Below the pieces are notes generated by a model. It ran no database searches and was not told where the DNA came from. It saw only the letters and a list, made by a program, of their open reading frames with translations. Shown here piece after piece: positions 55,353-64,000 of a stretch of 64,000 nt of DNA. Position 1 is the stretch's first letter. The number at the start of each line of letters is the position of its first letter. This DNA is from Cocos nucifera. Lineage: Eukaryota; Streptophyta; Magnoliopsida; Arecales; Arecaceae. Position numbers and translations under genes: made by a program. Where the stretch lies: the NCBI GenBank assembly GCA_006176705.1, contig QRFJ01006403.1, positions 186,317 to 250,316 on the forward strand, in the 5' to 3' direction.

Positions 55353-57451
55353 TGTTAGATGATCCTGATTTGCAGCGGAAGGTTCTGGATCTTAGCCACG
55401 CAAGCGCCTGGCCTCTACCGATCGGTATCCACTCGGGTTGGATCTGGAGATCCTCTTCTTCTCTATCACACCTCCAAAAATCAGATCTGGATCTGATCTG
55501 GAGGATCTTCAAAACTCTTTTGAAGATCTGCAGTCGTCCTTTTGCAGCAGCGCAGCCTTCTTGCTTTTGATCGCCTTTCCTTGATCTGAATCGCACCAAC
55601 CTAAGGTCCAAAACTCACTTTTGGACGTGGAGAGCAAGGGGAGAAGAGACTATGGCATGGAGAAGGAGGGGAGAGGCAGCCTTGGGGCATGGGAAATCTC
55701 TATTGAATTCACTTTGGAATCTAGGGTTGGGCGCAGGGTCTTATTTATAGACTAAGCTTGTGATCCAACTCCTCTTCCTCCCAACCAATCACAACCCTTT
55801 GTGAAATCAGATCTAAATCTGATTGGTTGGAATAGAGACCCCTGGATTCCTCCTTAGAGGGTGCCTAAGACCAGTCAAAGTTGGATTCTTAGAAGAACTC
55901 TAATTGGAATCCAAAAAGGGAGATGGAGTCCTTGTCCAACAAGGACTCCTAGGCGCCTCCAACTTGGGCACACGCCTAGGGTGGCGTGCGCCCTTCTCCT
56001 TGCCAGGTTCTGGCAGGGGGACAGGCCCCCACCAGCTCTCCAATAGGTGCATGACATGTGGTCAAAAGTCAAAGGTCAATGGTCAACGTTTGACCAGTCA
56101 AAGGTAGACTTTTGACCAAAGTCAAAGAACAAGAAATGGCAGGTGACCAAAAATGGCAGGTAATGTCTTACAAATAAGACAACCTTTTCTGACTTGGACA
56201 ACCTCCAGTCAGACCATATGAAGGCCTCTGATTGAGCACAAACTCCTTTGGCTCAGTCAGGACAACTTATTTATGATAGTAAAAGAAGAACGTTAGGTTC
56301 AATCGAGTGCTAGCACGATTTCCTTGAACCTAATTGAATCTCATTCAGATCAATTGAACTAGATCAGTTCAATTGATGATCACCAGATTCAAACCCTTGT
56401 TTGTGTGACCCAGTTAGGTTCAGTTCTGTATGGTAATGGGATATGTCATGATCTCTATCATCGACATCATCGAAACTCCTTTCGATGGATCAGAACTCTT
56501 CTGATTCGAACAGCTAGAATGATCGATCATCTAAATCATTCTAATTGCTCCCAAAATCCACCAGTGACACCTAGCAGTATATGGTGGCAACCCATCAGAG
56601 CTGAATGCGAACCTCTTGGTGCAGCTACCTGTGTGATTAAGTTCTTCTATCTTGAGCCCCGATCAGATTAGGGTTAAGGTGAACTCGTCAAACCCTAGTC
56701 TCTGTCATATGATGTAATCATTCGATTCGAGTCCAATGTGAAAATCTAAATAGAAACTCTTTCTATTATTTCACTCTACCATGGCCATGGGCTTCTGGAC
56801 TTGATTCTCATGATCATCATAGGGCTACTCCTCTACCACCGAGGTAGATAGATTCCATCTTGATGCAATCCAGTTCCTACAATGAACATGCTATAGCCAA
56901 CATACACCTCAGGGTTCCATATGGCTAGGAGACCGAGTAATGGTGTAGTCAAACTATAACACCCTCAAGGTGAACTGCCGATGCATCTCAGGTCAAAGAA
57001 CCAGACACACTACTGCAGCATCGAGTCAGTCATTGACGAGAAGGTAGACTCCCTAATGACTACTCGAGGTGGTCACGCTCAGTGCCCTCGTTCTCTAACG
57101 AGTACCTGTACTCTCACTCCGGTGTCTCCACACCGTAGACTCAAGACTCATCTACTAAAGAGAAGCGATTGTACACCAACCTTTCCGGATCAATCACCAT
57201 CCTCGTGATGATCCTATGGTCGGGAGCAATTTTATGAGTTAATAATGATTATTCATGTCTTAAATTTTCAACTCTTGAAAATATGAATTATCATTACCAT
57301 TAACTCAAAGGATGTATCACAGACACTAAATACACATATGTGATAGAAAATAACCCATTTTATTGATTTATAGTCAAAATTATAATTTTGCCCCTAGAAG
57401 TGTATTACAAGTGTCAGCCAATTCTGGCTTCTAGGGCACATATATCTAACA
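55353..57451 (-). repeat. Complete LTR of the TGTTAGAT copia-type family, minus strand
   Basis: The termini are TGTTAGAT at 55353 and ATCTAACA ending at 57451, a perfect 8-base inverted terminus. On the minus strand it starts TGTTAGATATATGTGCCC, matches the LTRs at 17640 and 19974 in landmark order, and matches 1-1075 nearly base for base over 56331-57410. A TATA box (TATAAATA) lies at 55742-55749, minus strand. No primer site or polypurine tract adjoins either end and no target duplication is seen (TACCC against CTCAA), so it is probably a solo LTR with altered flanks. Confidence 0.8.
55742..55749 (-). promoter_or_regulatory. TATA box in minus-strand LTR
   Basis: TATAAATA on the minus strand, about 390 bases before the 3' end of the LTR. 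Confidence 0.5.
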
Positions 57452-57885
57452 CTCAAGCCTCACATTCATCGCCGTGGTCGCACACGGGCTCCACCCTGCA
57501 GTCGCCCAATCTCCATAACACATCGCATCGAATGATGAAAATTGGCCCCCATATTTCGCCCATGGCAGGCCACACCCCCTCCTGTGTAACCACTTCTGCC
57601 CCACTGCCACAGATTCGCGATACCTGCATCCCCCCCCCCCAAACGATCGAAAGAGAACACAAAAAAATACCATTAATGGCATATGACGATAATGGTAGTA
57701 GTGGCAGCAACAATGGTGGCTACAACGATGGCGGCAATGGAAGAAAAGGTCACCGATCGATGGAAGCGAAAGAGGAGGGAGAGAGAGAAGACAAGGGGGC
57801 GGGCGAGAATGAATTTCAGGGAGCGATAGTTGGTTTCGTGTGAACGCAGTGGGAAGGAATATTTAAAGGGTTTTAGCGATGGAGT
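57452..57885. other. GC-richer unassigned segment
   Basis: A frame of 151 codons starting inside the LTR (57388-57843) includes a glycine/asparagine-rich and then glutamate-rich part. No domain is recognised, and the frame crosses the LTR boundary, so it is not called as a gene. The segment may belong to the left part of the CACTA-like element. Confidence 0.35.
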
Positions 57886-60596
57886 TTTAGAAACAAAATT
57901 TCATCGCTAAAATAGTTATTAGCAATAAAAATAAATATTTTATCGCTAATAATTATCTTTAATTTTTCTAAAAAAGATTTTCCTCTCCAAAAATATTAAA
58001 ATATTTGAAAAAATTATTTATGATGGAAAAATAATTTTCATCATAAATAAAGATTATTTTTGATTGAAACCTTCCATCAAAAATATTTTTTTATAAATAA
58101 ATAATTCAAAAATTAAAAAAAAATTAAGAATATTTATGATGAAAATTTTTTATCATAAATAAATTTTATTTATGATGAAAAAAATATTTACATCATAAAT
58201 AAAATTAATTTACTTCAAAAACTATCATCATAAATAATTTTTCATAAATAAATAATTTAAAAAATTATTTATGTCATAATAACATTTATTTATGATGGAA
58301 ACTTCCATTGTAAATAATTTTTCATAAATAAATAATTTAAAAAATTAAATAAAAGATGAGAATATTATGTAATGGAATATTTCTTGTGATGAAAATTTTA
58401 AAAAAAAAGGCAAAAATTTTGGTGTGCATGATCGATTAAATTTTTTTTGATTTTTTTAAATATTAGTATTTTTGAATATTACATAGTTTTGAAATTTAAA
58501 ATCCATCTTCATTGCTTTTTATTTAAGTAATTATTTTTTGAGCATTGTCATAAAATATCGCTTTAATCTAGTAGTTTTATCTATGTAGATCGATAAAATT
58601 TGATTTCGATGATCACGAATGACTGCATGATGATCTGATAGATAGAAACTATCGATGAATCTAAAAATTTATAATAATAATTTATATGATATTTATAGTA
58701 TACTATCAAAATTTTACTTCGATCGAACATCATTATTATGATCAATTTAGTACCAGATGATTTTGATCATTAAATAAAAAAGAGTGATCTAATGGCAAAA
58801 TAGCATCCAATTAAGATGATATTTTAGATAAATGATCTTTGCTACTATTTTGATCATTTGCATGGTGGTGATCATAAAATTCAAACTACATATATATGAA
58901 CGATCCAAAACTACATGTCTTTTTATACTCATTCTCAAGATCCTTCAGTAATTATACTTATATTTTTGTAAGATCTACTTAACGTGGATGGTTCATATGC
59001 ATATGATTTTAATTTTACGATCATCATTGTATAAATGATGAAAGTAGTAGCAAAGATCATTTATCTAAAAATTATCTTAATCGGACGTTGTTTGGCCTTT
59101 TGATCACTCATTTTTATGTAACCATATAAATCATCTCATACTAAATTGACTATGATAATTATATCCAATTGAAGTAAAATTTTGATATTATGCTATAAAT
59201 TTTACAAGGATTATCGTTGCAAAATTTTGAATCCATTGATGGTTTTTGTCTATCAATTATCATGCGATCATTCGTAACCATCGAAATCAAATTTTATCGA
59301 TCTACATAGATAGAGCTATCAGATCTAGATGATATTTTATGACAATGCTCACATGATAATTACTTAAATAATGAACAGTAAAAATAGACTTTAAATTTTA
59401 AAATAATATAATATTTAAAGAAAAATAATTTTTTTTTTAAAAATACTAATTTTTAAAAAACTTAAAAAAAAGATATTAATTTGCTTACGGGTTAGCTAAC
59501 AGTGGACATGCTCGCACCCCACAACCTTGTCACATCGATCATGCACAGCATATTTTTGCTCTTTTTTTATTTTTAAAATAGTCCATATTTTTTATTTTTT
59601 AAATTTAAAAGTTTGGTTAGATTATTTATGATGAAAATATTTTATCATAAATAATTAATTATTTATGATGAAAATAAATTTATGTTGTAAATAATTGATT
59701 AGTTATGACGAACATTTTCCATCATGAATAATCCAACCTTTTTATTTTTTAAATAATTTATTTATGGTAGATTATTTATGATGAAAATATTTTTTTCATA
59801 AATAATTAATTATTTATAATAAAAAATATATTTACATCATAAATAATTGAATAATTGTAATGAAAATTTTCTATCATGAACAATCTAGCCTTTTTATTTT
59901 CTTAAATGATTTATTTATGGTAGATTATTTATGATAAAAATATTACATCATAAATAATCAATTATTTATGATGCAAAAAGAATTTACATCATAAATTATC
60001 GATTAGTTGTGATAAAAATTTTTCATCATGAATAATCTAACCTTTTTATTTTTTTAAATAATTTATTTATGATAGATTATTTATGATGGAGATATTCCAT
60101 CATAAATAATTAATTATTTATGATAAAAAATGGATCTACATTATAAATAATCGATTAGTTATGATAAATTTTTTTTATCATAAATAATCCAATCTTTTTA
60201 ATTTTTTAAATAATTTATTTATGATAGATTATTTATGATAGAAATTTTTCATCATAAATAATATTTATTTATGATGTAAAATTTATTTACATCATAAAAA
60301 TTGATTATTTATGATGAAATTTTTTCATGATGAATTATCCAACCTTTTTATTTTTTTAAATGGTTTATTTATAGTAGATTATTTATGATGAAAAATTTAC
60401 ATCATAAATAATCTATTATTTATGATAGAAAATAGATTTTCATCATAAATAATTTATTATTTTTAATGAAAATTTTTTTAATCATAAATAATTATTATTA
60501 GGAAAGTAAAATTATTTTCATTGTAAATACCATTATTTATAATGAATATTTTTTTGTCATAGATAATTCCATCACAAAATAGGATTTCTTGCAGTG
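57886..60596. mobile_element. Palindromic non-autonomous CACTA-like element (right end defined)
   Basis: The right end reads TTTCTTGCAGTG, in reverse complement CACTGCAAGAAA, one base from the common plant CACTA terminus CACTACAAGAAA. Next to it, 59600-60590 holds dense subterminal repeats (TTTATGATGAAAATTTTCAT, CATCATAAATAATTTATTAT). Similar repeats fill 57890-58400 on the other side. The centre is a large palindrome: 58430-58930 and 58975-59530 are inverted copies, sharing TATGTAGATCGATAAAATTT, GAGCATTGTCATAAAATAT and TAAATGATCTTTGCTACTA. No transposase is present. The left terminus was not found. Confidence 0.6.
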
Positions 60597-60939
60597 AGAG
60601 CTATGCAAAGCAAAGAGGATTGACAAAGGAAGGAGGTAGCCCATTCTCCTTGGTTGTTGACAGCCCTCATGGTAAAGTTAAATTATAGTATTTTTTTAGA
60701 GTACAATCTTTTTTTTTAATTCTTGTATAGTCTATTTTGATAAAATGCTCATATGCAAGTATGGTTCCTAGAGCACACAAATATCAAAGCCCCATCTAAT
60801 CTTTCAATATTTTTAAGATTGTTGAGGTGACATAACTATAGAAAAAGGAGCCATAATAAAAATTTTGACAACATCCATCCCCACGAGATAAACTAAAAAT
60901 AATAAGCTATTATAGAATATCATATGATATTATATATTT
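60597..60939. other. Unassigned spacer
   Basis: AT-rich DNA with no recognised feature. Confidence 0.5.
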
Positions 60940-61900
60940 TTTAGGTTATCATATGATACTTTTTAAATATGATTTTTGATATTATTATAATATTCTATCT
61001 CAAAATAATGATATTTTATATAAAATTATAATATCATATTGGCAAAAAATCTATGAAAGTTATTTTTTATAAAATTTATGTTATTTTATGTTAAAATTAT
61101 GATATTTTATATTAAAATTATGATTTTTTTATGCAAAATTCTTTTGAAAAAAGTTTTAAACATTATTATTATATCCTATATCAAAATTATGATATTTCAG
61201 ATAAAAATTATGACATCCAGTCGTGAAATTACCTTTCGAATATGGTTTTTGATATTATGATAATATTCTATATCAAAATGATGATATTTTAGATGAAATT
61301 ATGATATTATGTTAGCAAAATACCTCCAAAAAATATTCTTAATAAAAATTATGATATTTTGTATCAAAATTATAATACTTAAGATTAAAATTATGACTTT
61401 TTTTTATGCAAAATTATGTCAAAAAAAGGTTTTAGATATCATTATGACATCTTGTATTAAAATTATGATTTTTTCTGTAAAAATTATGACATCCTATTAT
61501 AAAATTATCTATATTTTTTGATATTATTATGATATTCTATATCAAAATAATGATATTTTAGATAAAATTATGATATCATATTATAAAAATACCTTCAAAA
61601 ATTATTTTTTTTAAAAAAAATTAAGACATCTTGTGTCAAAGCTGTGATATTTAAGATTAAAATTATGACTTTCTATATGCAAAATTATTTTAGATGAAAG
61701 TTTTAGGTATTATTATGACATTGTATGTTATAATTATAATATTTAAGATAAAAATTATGACATTCATATTAAAATTTTCTCTAAAATATGATTTTTGATA
61801 TTATTATGGTATTCTATATCAAAGTTATGATATTTTAGATAAAATTATAATATTTTAGTTGGCAAAATACATCTAAAATATATTCTTTAAAATTATAATT
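60940..61900. repeat. Second array of the AT-rich satellite
   Basis: It shares the motifs and plus orientation of 53035-54150. The TGCAAAATTCTTT...AAGTTTTA marker recurs near 61131, 61405 and 61675, a period of about 270-275 bases. The stretch also contains GGCAAAATACCT at the same place in the unit. Confidence 0.8.
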
Positions 61901-61929
61901 TTTTTAATTTTTATTTTTTTTTATATTAT

Positions 61930-62165
61930 CAGATCAAAGATGCTATTCGACCTATCCTACAGGAGCACTATCTTCTCAGTTCTGATGAAGAAAAGAAAAA
62001 AAATACTTATAGTACTGATGAAGCAAAATTAGAGAAGCCTATTTTGGTTGGTTGTGGCATGTGTATACGGCTAAGGATTGAAATTAAGGAGTTTAGAAAA
62101 AAGATCCTCATTCATGATAAGCTACTAAATTCTTTGATCAAAAAGAGGACTAAGGATAAAATATA
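61930..62165 (+). other. Possible decayed coding segment before the purine tract
   Basis: A fairly open stretch begins IRPILQEHYLLSSDEEKK and continues through CGMCIRLRIEIKEF and KLLNSLIKKRT, running on into the lysine/glutamate-rich region with one stop near 62165. The family is not recognised. It could be a fragment of a transposon-carried gene. Confidence 0.3.
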
Positions 62166-62870
62166 GGTTGAGAAGGAAGAAGAAAATGGGGTTGAAGAGG
62201 AGGAAGATGATGAAAAATATGATGATGAAGAGGAACATAAGAAGGAGAAGAAAAGAAAAAGTTTTAAAAAGAGGAAGGAGAAAGAAGAGGGGGAGAAGAA
62301 GAAGAAGAAAGAGAAGAAAGCAAGAAAAAAAAGGAGGATAAGAAGAAGAAGGAAGAAAAGAAAGAAAAATGAAGGAGGAGGAGAATAGGAAGAAGGAGGA
62401 GGAAAAGAAGAAAAAAGAGGAGGAAAAGAGGAGGAAGAAGAAGAAGAGGGAGGAGAAAGAAAGAAAAAGGAAAGAAGGAGGAGGGAGGAGGAGGAGGAGG
62501 AGGAGGAGGAAGAGTAGAAGAAGAAGAAGAAGGAAGAGGAAAGAGAAGAAGAAAAAAGGAAAGAGGAGGAGAAGATGGTGCAAGAGGAGAAGAAGAAGAA
62601 GGAGGAAAGAGGAGGAGAAAAGAAGAAAAATGGAGGAGAAGAAGATGGAGGAGGAGGAGGAGGAGAAGAAGAGGGAGGAGGAAAAAAGAAAAATAGAGAA
62701 GAAGGTGGAGGAGAAGAAGAAGAGGGAGGAGGAAGAAAGAAAAAGGGAGGAGGAGAAGAAATTGGAGGCAGAGAAGGAGGAGAAAAAGAAGAGGGAGGAT
62801 GATAAGAAGGAGGGCGAAGAGAAGAAGAGGAAGCATGAGGATGAGAGAAAGATAAGGGAGTAGAACAAGA
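62166..62870. repeat. Polypurine (G/A) tract of about 0.7 kb
   Basis: Nearly all bases on the plus strand are A or G, made of GAGGAGGAG, AAGAAGAAG and GGAGGA units. Open frames on both strands (up to 266 codons on the minus strand: serine/proline/phenylalanine; 164 on the plus strand: lysine/glutamate) come from the composition. The sequence is capable of triplex (H-DNA) formation in principle. Confidence 0.9.
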
Positions 62871-63574
62871 AGATTGATGTTGGGGATAAGCCAAAGACAT
62901 TAGCATATTCACTTAAGAGGAAGGTGAAAAAAGAACACTAGGTGCGTAAGGCCTTCCATTTGACATAAGATATAAATTATGAGACTTGCTTGCCAACAAA
63001 ACAGTCTAAGACAGTCTCCAAATCTAAAAAAGTACCACTTCTGGATCTTTCAAATATATCAAGCAAACAAGAAAATAAAAAAGAGATAGACATACATTCC
63101 TTTTTCATCAATATTATAAGATCTTCATACTATATTAAATTTTTTAACTTAATCTTTTAACATAAAAATTTATTAAGCATTCACGAAAATATCAAGGCAA
63201 AGACCTATTGTCTGAGGAGAATGATGCCATCATCGAAATGTTCTTAACTGAAAGAATTATCTCGTAAATGATTTATGACATCCGTGATGTTGAGATATCA
63301 GCTACTCTGATATCGTTAAGGATCTAGTACCAAATTATTATGGTAGAAAGAAGAAAGAAAACAAAACAAGAAACACAACCAAAGTATGAGGATCAGCCTA
63401 AAGGCTCGCCTCCACAGGACATGCAAAGCTCCATTATGAAAGAGAAAAATAAGTATAAGAGAAGAATACCCACTCTCAACTTACCGTACATAAATCTCTC
63501 TCAACTAGAAGCTACTCTCATAAAAGCTCTCTCAGAATATCAAGGAGACCCTCAAAAGCTATAAAATGCTCTGT
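62871..63574 (+). other. Unassigned, weakly gene-like DNA
   Basis: It includes a 74-codon frame (63340-63564) with a basic start and LNLPYINLSQLEATLIKAL. An acidic/hydrophobic stretch around 63190-63260 reads SEENDAIIEMFLTERI. No family is recognised. Confidence 0.3.
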
Positions 63575-64000
63575 CCTCACAGCCTCCTCGCTGGATGCTA
63601 TGCACATATTATTTCTCTCTTGCACAGGTTGTACGTACTTGGTGCTCTGCCAAGCTACTCTCGGTGGTTGCTTGAGCCTCTCTACGTGCCTCTCATACCA
63701 TGCATGCCACCCCCGGTGCTCCACAGTATCTTATCCCTTTAAATAGGATGAGAATCATTTTCTCAGCAATTCACAAGAGTTCTAATAGGACTCTTTTTTC
63801 TAATATGAGTCAAACATGATCTTGATGGAGTCTTGAAATATTTCTCAACTTTTAGATCATAACCGCAACCCTCCATGGCCGTTGGATCCTGTGATCCATG
63901 CGCAACTTCCGTAGATCCCTTGGATTAATCACAATCCGAGTCTAAATAGAAAATCCTATCCTATCCTATTCTGTTCATCTCCATCGAGTCGGCTCTATTG
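63575..64000 (-). other. Possible LTR-like sequence at right edge
   Basis: On the minus strand the segment has TATTTAAAGGGATAAG (about 63735) as a TATA-like site in a context similar in style to copia LTRs. It does not match the other LTRs in this window and runs off the edge. Confidence 0.25.

Noticed and set aside
55353..57451. 5' LTR of a complete minus-strand copia element
   Set aside because: No primer-binding site lies left of 55353 and no polypurine tract right of 57451. The flanking DNA is hairpin, microsatellite and C-rich repeat.
57388..57843. 151-codon frame at the LTR edge
   Set aside because: It starts inside the LTR and crosses its boundary into a C-rich segment. No domain is present and the residues are biased.
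62112..62912. Minus-strand frames of 190-266 codons and a plus-strand lysine/glutamate frame
   Set aside because: All come from the polypurine tract. The residue content is fully explained by G/A composition.

Overview
This window is plant nuclear DNA that is almost entirely transposable elements and repeats. The families point to a flowering plant: Ty1/copia, a Tat-type Ty3/gypsy with two RNase H domains, a CACTA-like terminus and MITEs. A large-genome monocot such as a palm would fit, but that is inference from the overall style and not proved by the sequence. Only one stretch looks like a host gene: a terminal coding exon at 14946-15170. It resembles the C-terminus of a nuclear import receptor (transportin-3/MOS14-like), recalled from memory and not checked.

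Layout. (1) 1-1240: minus-strand relic of a long LTR. (2) 1450-7600: decayed copia element on the plus strand, with gag, protease, integrase, reverse transcriptase and RNase H in order and a 3' LTR. It is broken by stops, frameshifts and loss of the RT catalytic motif. (3) 7601-12068: GC-richer block ending in a probable gypsy LTR. (4) 12069-16250: gene-like DNA with the terminal exon and several simple repeats. (5) 17147-21866: a 2.33-kb tandem duplication carrying two copies of the LTR family also seen at 1-1240 and 55353-57451. (6) 21867-29480: AT-rich intergenic DNA with a 223-bp MITE, a degenerate CAC/CAT minisatellite and a foldback element inside a larger pair of inverted termini. (7) 29778-50617: a large inverted repeat whose right arm was split by an 18-kb insertion.

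That insertion is the best-resolved part of the window. An outer Tat gypsy element (32284-50341, TSD GTTAT) is itself interrupted inside gag by an inner gypsy relative (34959-42406, TSD ATCGA). The outer element keeps gag, protease, RT, RNase H, a second RNase H and integrase, all with inactivating changes. The inner element has lost the gag core and all of pol. In their place it carries about 4 kb of tandem repeats built of roughly 40-bp monomers in a roughly 160-bp higher-order unit.

(8) 50655-64000: C-rich/A-tract repeats; an AT-rich satellite present at 52480-54150 (with an internal inversion) and again at 60940-61900; a 0.4-kb ATT microsatellite; a complete minus-strand LTR (55353-57451); a palindromic CACTA-like element ending at 60596; and a 0.7-kb polypurine tract.

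Nothing here works as a pathway. The functional relationships are parasitic: the inner element could only have moved by borrowing proteins from a complete relative. The insertion order can be read directly: inverted repeat first, then outer gypsy, then inner gypsy. No RNA genes, CRISPR arrays or bacterial-type operons were seen.
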